From positions 43,000,024 to 43,064,023 of the forward strand of contig JAYGXS010000004.1 in assembly GCA_036362985.1 (NCBI GenBank): a stretch of DNA of 64,000 nt. Reading direction: 5' to 3'. The notes beneath the pieces are model-generated. The model was given only the letters and a program-made list of their open reading frames with translations. It ran no database searches and had not been told where the DNA came from. The translations under genes and the position numbers were made by a program. Shown here piece by piece: positions 1 through 12,116 of the stretch (position 1 is the stretch's first letter; each line of letters opens with the position of its first letter). Source of the DNA: Ligula intestinalis (Eukaryota; Platyhelminthes; Cestoda; Diphyllobothriidea; Diphyllobothriidae).

Positions 1-696
1 AAGGTGTCCTGCTCTTCTAAAGTTTAGTTACTGCCGCCAAATAGACATGATATTGAAAACATAAGTACTATACACTAGCACCAACTGGAATTTCAAATGC
101 ACAGAAGTTCCTAAAAAGAGACCACAGATTTTAGTGGATCAGTAAGACAGGAGCCCTTGTTGAAGCCCTGATATTTGGCCGGCTACAGTGAAATGAGTGT
201 AGGGTTTTTTGCAAGACAAGCGACTAGGATTTGGGAGTAAAGACTTGGTAAGGAAAATAATTACAAAGCCGGGTATAGTTGGATAACTGTTCGTGTCGTT
301 GTCAACCAGCTGGGAAGACACGTTTGACAGTTGGTCTTTGAGCAGTTAGTGCACAAGACATCTGGCTTTTGCCACATACAATGGTATCAGTGCGTAACGA
401 GACTTATAAACCCTGCGATAGAACTGAAACAGTGTAATATATAGGTTTCCGCGTGGCAGTTCAACCGTCCGTACCGACGACGTGCACTGTGTGCTCTACA
501 GTAGGGTAGTGCAGGGACTGACCCGCGCTGGATTATAATGAGGGTGGACTTGCCCTGCATCTACTTCGCTCTTTCACCACTTCCCAACCTGAACCCTTGT
601 CAAGACAAATTTATGAATATCGGAGATGAAAGAAAGGGCCATACCGATCAGGAAAACAAATTAGAATTGGAGAGTGGTTTCGGAGCCCAGCTGGGA
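1..696. other. non-coding, no feature seen
   Basis: Mixed-composition sequence with only short ORFs (60-72 codons) that show no motif or splice context. I see no repeat shared with the rest of the window before the family D copy starts at about 697. Confidence 0.5.
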
Positions 697-930
697 GGGA
701 GTGCCATAAAGGCCACATTAAAAAGGAGTCATTGCAGCCTGACTCTCAGTCGCTAGTCGGCTACTCCTCACAAAACACACTGGACTGACCAGACGGGTTG
801 AGTCTCCCGTCTTTTGGAAACCTTCCAAGCCACGGCTTTTAGCGCCCCGTGATAACTTCAAGCGCATCAGATTTAGGAACGTGCGCTGAGTCGTCGACCT
901 CTCTTTCTCTCTCTTTCCCACCTCCAGCAT
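697..930 (-). repeat. dispersed repeat family D, copy 1
   Basis: Read on the - strand, this stretch aligns with 18490-18731 on the + strand. Shared blocks include the run around ATGCGCTGGAATCTATCACGG / ATGCGCTTGAAGTTATCACGG, a GCTAAAAACCGTGGCTTGGA-like block, and a final block reading TTAATGTGGCCTTTATGGC. The copies differ by many substitutions and small indels, so they are old. I could not define terminal CA/TG ends or target duplications, so the class (LTR fragment or SINE-like) is open. Confidence 0.65.
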
Positions 931-3764
931 CAAGCTACCGTCCGAGCCGATAGTGGCGGGCACAGTGACTGACACGACCGGCCAGGTCTCCCTAGGATTT
1001 TTTTCGTATTTTGGTGCTTCTCGCAAAAATCCTACTCTTTAAGAGATCGGAGAGACGGCCAGCAGTACCTGTCTTTCACCTTTCTAATGAATATCACCAA
1101 ACGCATACAAATTGATGCCCGAAGAATATTAATAAACGCACTATTGAGTGATTATCAAAGTGCTAAAATTTGATGATACCAGCAGAGTTCGAACTTGCCA
1201 TATGAATATAAAAGTTGCAGAACTTACCTTGGTCTATCTGAGAGGTTAGACTAGCCAGGGAAACCACCTCCTCCTTGAGTTCTGAAAGATAGAAAATATC
1301 AGTTACCCATGGCAACGGAGGGAAATAAAATAAACATATGGCACTGCCAGTTGAGATATCAGAACTTCCATTTTAAGAGAGCAAAATGCGTGCAGTAGAC
1401 TTACTACTAAGAAGCTTTTTTGGTTGTAACATGGTTTCGTACCGCCGAAGATGTCGTCCAACTTTAATCCAAAGTTCGTCGAGCTCGTCGAGGAGTCGAG
1501 CGAAGTTGCGACCCATATCGGAACGACAGTTGGTCCGTTTTGAGGAGGAGCAACCTTCGTCGTGCGCTTCTAGTGGGAGAGAAACTGACAGAGCGCGGTT
1601 TGGCCTCGTTGCAAGAAGCAGCTGATCACTAACAGCGTGAATCCTGTGGAAATTTGGTTCCCTAGAACGGTATCCATCAAGGTGTTCCTAAAATGAATAC
1701 AAATAAACATGAAAATAGTGATGCTTGTTAAATGCTTAAAAATCTGCCTTAAATTACCGAGCGCTTAAATTTGTCTGAACTGTAGTAAATTTTGGATTAA
1801 GATGTGTAGGGTTCCTTTTGCTTCAAACTCAGTACATTTGTGTCAAGCCCTCTAATGATAGCTAGATAAAAAGTCGAATACGTGAACATTATGTGCTTAC
1901 ACGTAGAAGCTGCGCAGAGAATGCATAATTTTCAGGCTTGTATACTGTCCTCATGACCAACTACGTAACTGCATTGAAGGCTAATAACTGCCGAAGTAAT
2001 ATGATTTCATTCATTTTCTGGAAGTTCCACACAGAAATTCTAAATGTAAGGGTCATGTGTTTAAGACATGCTCTAACAGAGCTGGCAAGAGTGTGTGTCC
2101 AAATGGTTTTCAGAAGAAGTATAATGAACTTAAATTTGCACAACTCACACCAGAAGCAAGGCATTTACGTCATGGGTTGACAGACAGGCCTTTGTTACTG
2201 TATAACAGGGTGCTTCAAACGCATAAACTCTCGGTCAGCGATTTACACACAGGGCTCACTTTATTGGTCACTTAGGAGGCCATGCCTGCAAATCATAACG
2301 ACTGGTCTTTACAGTGTTTACAGGTGCACGTTTATTCGTGTGCGCAGACCCAAGATATTATAAGTTAAAGATTTCCACCGAAATGGCTCAGTCTCGAGAA
2401 CACCAGCCCTGAAATTTTTCTTCATAATTCTCAAAGGTAAACATAACCAGGTTTGATGCGGTCTATGCAGATATTATATATATCTACCCAACTGCTGACG
2501 AAAGGGTAAAAATCCCCCTATTTTGATCTGAAAATTCACTAGTTGCTGTACACAGAAACGGTCCTTCAGATTTCTTCATTCTTCTCTAGTCGTTTAGCGT
2601 TGGATTGACCATATTGAGATCCTACGTCTCCCACTTGGATAAAAATTTACTCTCTTAACTGAAGGCCACGACAGTAGACATATATTCTCAAAAAACAGCG
2701 TCTCCGGTAAGCTAGCTTTGGGACCATAATAACGAGTGGCTGAATCAATAGAGTGAACGGCACTTCACTAGAGCAATCGCACATGTCCCTAATCGGCGGT
2801 TTTTTGATGCGAACTCTCTTACGAAGACGTCAGCTATCCAAAAGTTCGATCTTTTGAATTTGGTAAGGCGTAGAGACAATATTTCGTAACAAAATTTGTA
2901 AATAGTTTATAATAACCTGGTACACCCAATCGCAAGTTTTCAACTGTATCTACGGACGAGACCTCATGAAGCTCCGGAGTCGACGGAACTTGCTATAAGA
3001 AGTTCAATGGTGAGGTTTTTTCTCCCATGGATATTAATTTGCTAAATATAATTTAATCATCTTAGTAACAGTGGCCAGATTTTTGCCTTCCCCCTACCAA
3101 AAACATCACAAAAAGACTTTTCGAATGATTAAGCAAATGTGTGCTCTTTCGATTGTTAAAAACTGTTATGAAATTTCAAAGAAGTTGACATAGAGTTGAC
3201 CCACACGCGGCTAGTTATAGCGTTAAAATGCAGTCAGCCTACCTATTATTTTCATGCCAGAATCAAAAAGCAACTTCATTTAAAAGGTCCCAGGACAAGA
3301 TTTAAGTCCATTAGTTACATTGGCGTCACTAAATTATGAAGTGTTGACAACATGTGCAGCGAGAACTTTAATCACGGCAAGTAAGCCTGTAAGCCTATTT
3401 AAACGACGTAAATATGAAACAATGCAATATTTTTAGTTCGGACTGCATGAAATGTATATAAACAGATACTTATGGTTTTGAGACTTCCAACACAAGGAGA
3501 AGCAATACAACCAGTAATTCTAGCCATGATGAAGCTTAAAAGTTATAAGTAAAAGATTAAAACTTGCTTTTAGCCTCAGAATCTTGCTCACGCTGATTTG
3601 GGTCCCGCTTATTGCCCGGGTAGATTGTAGAACTAATTTCAACCAACTGAGAAGCTGAAGGGTCTCGTTTTGGAAAGTAAATAAAATTTTTGCTATGGGT
3701 TGTACGCATGAGCCTGTTCTACGACATTTCTTTACAGGAGTAAAAGCAAATGCAACAGACATAC
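931..3764. other. A+T-rich intergenic, no feature seen
   Basis: About 2.8 kb of A+T-rich sequence. ORFs such as those near 1386-1625 and 1938-2275 are short, overlap each other on both strands and carry no recognisable motif. I found no inverted or direct repeat by eye. Confidence 0.5.
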
Positions 3765-4014
3765 ATTAGGAGAGGAGGTTAATTCATCAAGGAATTTTAT
3801 GCATTCGGTAACAAGTTCCTCAAAACTCTCCGACATGAGAATATTTTCAGCAGTTTTTTCGAGCATGTATAATGAAGATTCATGGGCGGGGCATACTGCC
3901 GAAATATTTGCATAACCCTCAACATTAACACGTCCGTGCTCCCCCATTTCAGTTTCCGAAATTCCGCCGATGCCCGTAATTTCTAACCGTGGTGTATTAA
4001 AAGCAAATAAGTTT
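3765..4014 (-). CDS. possible internal exon of an unidentified gene
   Basis: On the - strand an open frame runs through this stretch and is bounded by an acceptor-like CCTCAG just upstream (plus 4020-4015) and a donor-like GTATGT just downstream (plus 3764-3759). The peptide has ordinary globular composition: it begins NLFAFNTPRLEITGIGGISE, has two cysteines, and ends with an amphipathic stretch that includes EELVTECIKFLDELTSSPN. It looks more like real coding sequence than the Leu-rich extension that follows the donor. The exon would be 250 nt, phase 2 at its start and phase 0 at its end. I do not recognise the family and found no neighbouring exon, so it could also be a chance ORF or a decayed fragment. 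Confidence 0.3.
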
Positions 4015-4454
4015 CTGAGGTACGGGTTGCTTAATTTTTTGCGATTTGCCACACTTTATGCGGTTCCATTGATCTTCTATTGAACTATGATTGGGCCTTT
4101 AAAGACTACGACACTTCTCAATTTTTGCACACAGCTACAGAAATTGTGCTGTTAGTACTATGCTCAAATTTCCTATCAATTCAATTGGCGCGCATCGAGT
4201 TGCTGTCTTCCCAAAACAAGCAAGTACCATATGGTTGTCAAAGGTCACAACTTTTAACCTAAAAACAGGCAGAATCACATTCAGACAGCTGTTTCTCCGG
4301 CCAACAACTGTGATATTAACTATGCTACAAAAGTATGTCATGTGAACGATCTTTTGCGTTTTTGTTCACATATGTAGGTTGGATTTTCATTAGCTTATTA
4401 ACGGTCAGGTGAGTCTTAAACAGTCATTCATCAATTCGCTCTCAGTACAGAAGT
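4015..4454. other. non-coding, no feature seen
   Basis: A+T-rich stretch with overlapping short ORFs on both strands around 4080-4345. None has a motif or a credible splice context. Confidence 0.5.
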
Positions 4455-4806
4455 CGCCGGTTATTAAGGTCATCTCGGGCCCAGACCAAATTTGGCTTAA
4501 TAAGCGGCGGGCGCAATAAACGGAGAGTCCTAATTCTCGATTACCAAACACAGGATAGGTACTTTATATTACATACGTACTGTATTATGTTCAAGGCTTT
4601 GTCATGTACAAGAAAAGACCCCTAATGTCTGCTGTTGTCCGCCGGTTAGTATGCCCACCTTGGACCCAGACCCAATTGGGCTTAATAAGCGGTGGTTGCA
4701 CTAACCGGTGAGACCGAGGTCTTGATTAGCAAATCCAGGATAGGCACTTTACATTACAACCACACTGTATTATGTGTAGAGCTTGGTTATGTACCAGAAA
4801 AGAATA
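4455..4806 (+). repeat. 185-bp tandem duplication (two units)
   Basis: Unit 1 is 4455-4639 and unit 2 is about 4640-4806. Matching blocks sit 185 bp apart: CGCCGGTTA, GGCTTAATAAGCGG, CAGGATAGG(T/C)ACTTTA, CTGTATTATGT and the closing TATGTAC(A/C)AGAAAAGA. Divergence is roughly 20-25% by eye. Several of the same words (GCCGG, GGGCTTATTAA) recur at 4980-5095, which may be a third, decayed unit partly in inverted order. Confidence 0.75.
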
Positions 4807-5401
4807 CTGTTTTTCTGTATTTTACGTAATAACAAAAATAAACAATAAATGATTTGCGACAGGTTTAAAAAAAGCGGTCTAGTGTCACTCGCAAGTGCTC
4901 TTTGATGTCCGTATTCAGGCAACAGAAATCGCAGAAAGATACGAATCTCACTCTTTCCTGTTGGCAAACTGGGCCTTGTAGCCGGTGAATGGGCATATGA
5001 GCCGGCGAATTTTGCTGTGTAAAATTCTGTCCCAAGCTGATTTGGGCTCAATTCGCGGCTGGGCTTATTAACCGTGGGCTCAATAGCTGGCGACTACTGA
5101 ATTTACATCTATATTTGTCATAAAAACCTAAAATGATTCGTTAACGCTCACTCATATTTTTCCAATTTTAGTCTTCTATCAATTGCCTCTCGCAATGTCC
5201 TACTTCCTTTAATCACCCATGTATATGCTTTTTCCACGTACTCTGGTAGGATATTAGGTGATCAAGCCTGTAGTTTTGGTGGAAGGTATTTTACCATTCA
5301 TTAAGCTGTCTTTTTATTTTACTCCTTCTAGAAAATCGGGACACTTACCACGAATATACAAAAACAGGTTATGCCTGGGGTGACTATCTAAGGCTTCCAT
5401 A
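4807..5401. other. non-coding, no feature seen
   Basis: A+T-rich sequence with GCCGG-containing words at 4980-5095 that resemble the preceding tandem units. Nothing else is recognisable. Confidence 0.45.
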
Positions 5402-5866
5402 TTAATGGTTGTGCCAAATTTGGCCGTGACTGATCTGCAACTGATAAATGTCAACCGGTCTGTCTAGACATACCCTGTCTGAGTCAAAAAATTCCACGCA
5501 CTTTCCATCGGATATTATTCTAACCAAGCAATTTTTAAACGTCCAATTATGTAAACACTTAGCTTCGGAAGATATAAAGTCCTTGCTATCCGTCTTTTCC
5601 CCAACCCACAAATTTTGGACTTTTAAAATGGCCCCCCTGGTATTTGAGGTTGTTATATTTATATTAACTTGTTTTCCATATGTGTCTATTTCTTCTTCTA
5701 TAGAGTGATATTTGCAACAGTGTTTCCTCCCCTTCTCTGTCCAATCAATATTGCCGTTCTTCATTCCCCGTTTTACAACCCTGAAGATGGACTTCGTGGT
5801 CTCTAGTAATGCACTAGGCGGTCTTGCTATTTTCGGCAGCTCCTCGGTGGACTCCGCAATCCACAT
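5402..5866 (-). CDS. hypothetical 154-codon ORF, unrecognised
   Basis: This is the longest open frame in the first 9 kb. The predicted protein is charged and ordinary in composition, with five cysteines, no clear membrane segment and no motif I can name. It starts with MWIAESTEELPKIARPPSAL and ends at a TAA (plus 5404-5402). The frame is also open for several codons upstream of the Met, so the true 5' boundary may be a splice site. The local A+T bias makes a chance ORF of this length uncommon but not impossible. It could be a host exon or a captured or decayed transposon fragment, and no neighbour helps to decide. Confidence 0.25.
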   Translation of the reverse strand: MWIAESTEELPKIARPPSALLETTKSIFRVVKRGMKNGNIDWTEKGRKHCCKYHSIEEEIDTYGKQVNINITTSNTRGAILKVQNLWVGEKTDSKDFISSEAKCLHNWTFKNCLVRIISDGKCVEFFDSDRVCLDRPVDIYQLQISHGQIWHNH

Positions 5867-8800
5867 GGTCTTTTCTCCAACGTTTTGGAGATGAGCACGT
5901 GACCTCTACAGTTCCCTCATCCTGTCAACCCTGTTTTCCGCGATGGCCTCTCAAATTTCACCCCCCCCCCTGATGGTTGATCATGAAGCCAGTCGGGCGT
6001 TGTTGCAGTGGTGAACGACAGCCTCTGCTGCTATATGATTTCTCCAACGACAGGAAGCGTTTCCAACCCTCATACGTTCTCATCAACAGTTTTGTCTCAA
6101 TGCAGTTTAATTAATCCTATCAACCAACCTCCTTTATTCTGTGGAAGAATTTTTTATCCATCGTTTTGTTTTTTTAAGTGAGGGTCCGCTGAACTCTGCC
6201 CTTACTTTAATGGTTGGAGTTTTATTTCACTGCTTCCTCCTTAGTTCACAATGCGTTTCAGAGATTGTTGACTTCTATTTTAAAATGACAATATGTTAGT
6301 GAATATTAATTTATCTGCCTTCATTACTAAACTCTCCCGCTGCCCATGTGGTTGCTCACAGAGAGCAGCATTTATCAACTTTGCATTTATTTTTCCACAG
6401 CACTAAGTTTGCAATAATGAGGCCCTCCGGGCCTAAAATAAAAAAATATTTATTTATTGGTCATTCTGAAATAACCGACGTCGTGTAGTAGTAAAAAGAC
6501 CATTCTATGGTAACTGAATATCCCTGTGACCTTTGTCATCGTATAGCACACATGACAAAGACGCATGTGAACATAGCAAATATAACAAGCAGAAGTGCTT
6601 TTCTTAAAACATACGTGTCTTTAGTGGCTTTCGACTTTGAGACACCCATTTTTTTGCTTTCCGTTCACGTGGGAATTTATTATCCTATAGAATCCTTTGA
6701 AATCCTCTGCTTTGTTTGTCTGCAATGGTGATCATGAGGTCATATCTACAGTACTGTGCTAACTTTTTAAATGCACGAAAACAAGTTATTGTATCTACAA
6801 CATATCATCATCCCAATATTTGTCAAATGCGGCCAGTATGTCGCATCTGCAACTCACCAAGAACGCCAACTTCGACAAATATCCGAAGGATCACAACACG
6901 AAGAAAAAAACGTGTAAAAAAGTGGAAATGGAGAAGTTGAAATCCGAGCTGTCTCCATAGTTGATGTGAATGTCATGAAAAACTTGAATCGTGAGTATTG
7001 CATGACTTTTTACCTTCGTCCTTTAAAAATGACCCTTAATTTTCTTACTATCTGTTCTCCATGAATCGAGCCATATTCTCTGAAAATTTAGGTTTGTAAA
7101 ATCCTCAATATAGTATTCTTCATCTTCTTATTATTCAGAGAACCTCATAGTACCTTGGTGGACTATCCGTATTATAACCTTTTAAAAAATACATGTTAGG
7201 TTCACCACCACGTTATACTTATCACTCCGTCAGGAACCAATCTTTCAAATATAATTTGCATTCACTATTTTCTAATCAAGGGTTAGCATGTCTTACTCAG
7301 AACACTCGGAAACACTCGAAACACGTAATATAGATGCGGTGGGTGCCTTTCTTAGGACTCCAGAGAATTTAATTCTGCAACCTTGAGCAATCTATTTCGC
7401 ACAGTTACTTCGGTAAAATTGATGTTGCGGCTACTATGCCAATGCCTTCCTTGGGAAGGGGGAGTATTTAGCTCATCGCGTTCTACAAAAATTGGCAACC
7501 TCAGCTGTATTCTTACTCTACGTTACCAATGATCTCGACCGTGAGTTTTGTGGTATAACATTCAAAAAAGTAAGCCACTCAACTTATGCAACCTATTAAA
7601 TATACTTATGCTATTATTATATGCTGGTTGACGAAACAGTTTACTTCATGAATTTTATTAGGTTGTTCATTTATGGTCAAAAAATTTGAATGGTTTCCTG
7701 GAAGCATCTTCTTTTTGCGCGAACTTCTAACCCAGTCACTCTGAAAAACAAAGCGGAACTGACTGCAATGATTTCATCGTTTTTATATATGCTATCCGCT
7801 TTCTGCATCATAATTTCGGTCTTTATAAACAGTTGGACGTCAGCAGTTTAAGTCTCTTACATCTTTTTCGAGATTGACGTTGCATCAGGTTGCGTATCAT
7901 ATATTCATGTGTCGAACGCACTTAGTTCGAACAGCATGCTTTATGCGTTTTCGAAGCAAATGCAGCGTTTCCCGAGTTACTAATAAAAATACATTTGGGT
8001 CAGTGCAGTTGCTCTTTCATCTTACCGCCATTCACGTGCATTTTAGATAAACTTCCACCTCTGTCTGCGCGCATGCCGTTGAGCAATTATTGGCGGATTT
8101 TCTTTCTGTGAACTTATTAAAGTATCGCATGATGCATATGACAGTTAGGGCGATTGACTCTGGTTATCCTTTGTTACATTTTCTGCGAATAAACTTCACA
8201 TATTCTTTTCCTTCTGTGCTTACAAGAAGAGAAATCATGTTTTTATTGAGCATTAGCTGAAGTGTTTTTTTCTCATATCAGCTTTTAAAGTGTTGGGCCA
8301 AATCTAGAAAACTTTTTCGCATTGCTAATTATGCACAAATGTTGCCCCACAAATTTTGTCTTCAAAGCCATTTGTGTATGTTGACAATGCAACGTTAAAT
8401 CCTCCTTCTTAACCACAGGCAGCTGTGTACGAAATGTTTTCAGACTTTTAGATACATAGGAAGCTCATATCGGTGTTCATAGTGGCTGGCACTTTTTCCG
8501 AATTTAGTGATGATTATCATAAATTAGCGTGTACTTTGCCGAAGTTATTCATGTTATGCCTACAATATTATGGCGATCTGTTTGGGTTGATTTTAGAAGG
8601 GTATAGAACTTGATTGTTTGGTCATGAAAAATGCCTTTCTATGAACTGATAATAACCCTAAATCAAGGTAGGGAAGATACTTATTGACACGAAAACACAC
8701 GGGTGCATTTTGTATCTATTTCAGTTGACTACATAAAAGCGTTGTAATAAGTCTTCCACCAGAAGCCTTGTCACGACCATTCAAAAACATGGGTCCCCAG

Positions 8801-9172
8801 CTAGCCACTAGCACATTTAACTATCAACTAGTAAAGCATTCTGACTGGATTATTATATTGCATCAATGAGTGATACGGTATCGATCGATAGCATATTTTG
8901 GCAGCGGTTGACACATCTCACGACTAGATGACTGGCTTCTGTAAGACCATGTTAAGTATGATTTTGATGTTAATTGGTGCACGTGACACTTCCTAGACCA
9001 GAACGGACAAAAATGTTTAGCTTCAGATAAAACAGACCTTATTCTTCCTAATCTGATCAAAGGACGCGAAAAAACGCTTTGCGGGGACTCGTTTGAATGC
9101 GCTATGAATGTCGCGAATTGAAGGAAAGCCCTTGCTCGTTCTAGAAGCCGTAGCGAGGTACAAAATGAAGGA
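5867..9172. other. A+T-rich intergenic, no feature seen
   Basis: 3.3 kb of strongly A+T-rich sequence without a convincing ORF. A short perfect palindrome, GGCCCTCCGGGCC, followed by an A-rich run lies near 6421-6445. It looks like a weak hairpin plus A-tract and could be the 3' end of an old insertion. I see nothing else. Confidence 0.45.
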
Positions 9173-9313
9173 TGTTTCGTCCTTTGCTTTCTTCGACCGT
9201 ATCCAGTAGTCACGCGTACGCCAAACCAGTGATAACAACTATCAAGGTGGTACGGTACTATTAAGAGAAAATAGCATAAAATAAATACACAAACCTTAAC
9301 AATGGATATTCCA
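9173..9313 (-). repeat. terminal direct repeat, left copy
   Basis: Matches 12486-12626 over its whole length with only a handful of differences (for example CGTCCTTTG vs CGTTCTTTG, and AATAGCATA vs AATAGTACA). Begins TGTTTCG and ends TATTCCA. Both copies are followed by CGTC, so the repeated unit may extend four bases further. Confidence 0.85.
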
Positions 9314-9440
9314 CGTCAAGAGCAAAGGGAATCCGTCAAAGGGGTATGGGTCCGGTTTTATAGGATCCCAGGAGTCGGTTCCTGGGGGCTCCCATTGGTC
9401 TGAATGCACTAGTCCAATGGTGGGGAGGGTGGACAGACCC

Positions 9441-9565
9441 GAACAGAGACAATGTTTTGTCGGCAAAAGGGGGGGGAACGGACGGGAACAGAGACAATGT
9501 TTTGTTGGCAAAGGGAGGGGGGAACGGACGGGAACAGAGACAATGTTTTGTTGGCAAAAGGGGCG
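9441..9565 (+). repeat. 45-46-bp minisatellite, three units
   Basis: The phrase GAACAGAGACAATGTTTTGT starts at 9441, 9486 and 9532. Each occurrence is followed by a GGCAAA block and a G-rich run (units one and two also carry GGAACGGACGG). The + strand is strongly G-rich and the - strand C-rich. The short ORFs on both strands here are artefacts of the repeat. Confidence 0.85.
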
Positions 9566-10120
9566 ATGCAAGCGCTTGACAGACAGTTGTGGTGGGGTGA
9601 CTTGACGAGTGGGTCTCGGATCGGCCGCGGGCACTGGGTCAAAAAGGGGGGAACAGACGTCTGGGTCGACACCGCCGTCAAGCTGGTCGTAATGTGAGTG
9701 TCAACAAAAGGCCGAGACCGGGGGAGGGCAGTATTCAGTCATGTACATTAGAGTGAGTCATGGGCGGCCAGCACTTCGGGGGGAAGGAGGACAGCCTTCG
9801 AAAGTGTAAACAATCATTTTGTAGTTCGGACAGGAGCCACATAGGAGAAGAGATGTGGAGAATTTCAAACTTGTTCAGCCGGAAATAACACCGCCCGCCA
9901 ATTCTCCACTTACCGTCCACGTCGGCTCTGTTAATTCACCTACACTCAGCTCATGCAAAGGACATAACTAGTCGCTAGTGGAAATAGTTTGTATCTGCTC
10001 GTGACACTAGCACCACGTCCCCTACTTCCCTGTTTATTGTCTACCCTCTAGTAAACAAATCTTACGCCCATTTGTCTTCATAGCGCCGCCCGCCGTTCTC
10101 AAGTTAATCCCCTATCTTAT

Positions 10121-10193
10121 TCTCTCACACTATCTCTCAATCTCTCTTTCACTTTCACTCTGTCTTTTTCCCTCCTCTCTCTCTCTCTCTCGC
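10121..10193 (+). repeat. polypyrimidine / (CT)n tract
   Basis: A C/T-rich run ending in an uninterrupted CT dinucleotide tract at about 10174-10191. It lies just 3' of the - strand ORF that ends at 10286. On the coding strand it is a GA-rich tract. Confidence 0.8.
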
Positions 10194-10285
10194 CATAATA
10201 GCGTCTTCCAATAACTCACATCGCGTACTTTCGGTTATCGAGACGCTCGAAACCCCGTAGTACCGCGTTGTAATGTGGGAAGGTA

Positions 10286-12088
10286 TCATTTTGGCCAGTG
10301 ACGCCAAAGGACACCTGCCAAATAACGTGCTTGCTTCAGGCTCACGTAATATTGCTTATTTAAATCGTCAGTGTTGGGCAGCCCCCAGTTCTCTCGCTTC
10401 CACACTAAACTCTTCGATGTAAGTGGTTTTATTCGAACCCCTTCAACCTGGACTTGATTCGACGTTTGTTGTGCACTGGCTCCCCGACGCCAAGACCAGT
10501 CACGCTTCTGGGCAGACTGGAGGGTGTTCCCAAAATCTGGAGGTGGACTTAGGACGGTCTTGCTCATGTCCCAGTGGGTAGCAATATTTTGATCGCGTCT
10601 ACCAAGTGACCTGATCGGTGCGACATTCTTGGCCTCCCTTTTATGCACAGAGGATGAACGCGCAATAGCCAGTGCACGTGCATTCTCTAACGAGTGACTC
10701 TCGGTCGTTGCCAAAGTGTCCAAGAACTCGGAGTCGTACAACAGTTTAATGTGCTCCGTCCCATCACTCGCCCTGTTGGCAAGACGGCGATTGACAGCGT
10801 GCTGCAATATTCTGTCACATGCATATTCAAGCGATGTTTCTACGGCAAACGGTCTCCCTGCATTATTCAGGCGCTGATCCTTTACCCAAAGAGCTTTCCC
10901 GATAGTAGTTCCCATGGGTGTGCCTATCTCCCAATCGGTGAGCCCGTCCTCGCTTAGTCCGTTCAAGTGTGACCACGCAGATGTCAATTTCGTGGGGAAT
11001 TGTTCCACGCACAATGCTGAGTCTTCAACTGCTAAAGCCTTTTCAATTTCAACTGGCTCAGGATCAGCCAATACACCAGTGGGAACAGGGGATGAAAGTT
11101 GAGAACCTGTGACAGTCGGTAGAGGTAAGTCCTCACGAAGGGCAAAATCATAACTGCCGTCCAAATCGGCGGAGTAATCGTGACCCGAACGCAACTTAGT
11201 GTCAGCAATGCACACGTGCGCAGAATGAGCCGAAGTCAAAGAAATACTAGGTAGCTCACTAGAAACGAATGCAGGGGAAGGCGAGGAAAACATGGGAGCA
11301 TGAAAAACAATCTCGGGAACATCGCCAACAAACTCTGGCGATCCTGATTTGCCTATATTCACATGATACAGTGGACCCTTTTCCTGAAATTCATCCATTT
11401 TGCCAATGTCCTCACACTCGAAACCGAAATCCCCGTCCGATGTCGGGTCTGCATGCAAGTCATTATCTGCAGACGACAGTTCCCCGTCACCTGACCCATA
11501 TAAATTCGCGTCTACCAGAGGCATCTCCACATTCGCACGTAGGCCCTTCATTCTGGCGCTCGCGGGATTTGTTTTACTCTTGGCATCAAGGATCAAAAGT
11601 TCTAGGTCCGCTTCATGTTCATCTAACTACGCTTCGCGTTTATCTAGATCAGCTTCCTGTCTATGTATCGCCACTAAGCGCCTATGTAGCTCCACATCCC
11701 ACTGCGGGCCTTTAGCATTTAATCTAGTGAATTCCGCTTTGAGCTCGAAATAAATAGTAAAAAGTTCGTTCGCTTCGCGTCTACCTATCTCTATTCTGCA
11801 TCTATCAGATTTCGCCTGAAGCTGAGCAATTCTTAAGGCCTTTAAGGTTTTCTTATTCTTAAAACTAAAAAGGCTACAAGAGCTTGACTTACCAGAGCCG
11901 CCGTGGAGGTTCGAGGACTTGGCTGCTCCTTGACCAAATTTGATTGTTCCCTCTTCCTTGGGCATTTTTTCCAACTGTGTTGTTCCCTTGGTTCGCCAAT
12001 CCGGCCAACGCTGCAGATCTTGAGTACGGCCGATCTGGCCAACGTACTCTGTATCCTGTTCAGCACTATCGATCCGGCAATTCCGCAT
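10286..12088 (-). pseudogene. coiled-coil Gag-like ORF split by an amber codon
   Basis: Two open segments, 12088-11627 (153 codons) and then 11596-10286 (436 codons), lie in the same - strand frame and are separated by a TAG at plus 11629-11627. The bases between the segments are also open, so the original reading frame was about 600 codons. The sequence around the stop is a heptad-like, acidic/basic alternation (HRQEADLDKREA, then LDEHEADLELLILDAK) that continues across it, supporting one original coiled coil. The N-terminal third is basic and Ser/Gly-rich, the middle is acidic and low in cysteine, and the C-terminus is Trp/Arg-rich. I see no zinc knuckle, protease or polymerase motif. It may be a Gag-like protein of the enclosing direct-repeat element. 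Amber suppression cannot be excluded from one copy. Confidence 0.45.
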
Positions 12089-12116
12089 CTGTGTTTAAGT
12101 ACCGTCAAATGCTTTC

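Noticed and set aside
9296..9697. ORFs on both strands around 9.3-9.7 kb
   Set aside because: They are translations of the 45-bp minisatellite.
10286..12088. BEL/Pao-type Gag
   Set aside because: Coiled coil and length would fit, but no zinc knuckle or diagnostic motif is present and no pol accompanies it, so the class was left open.
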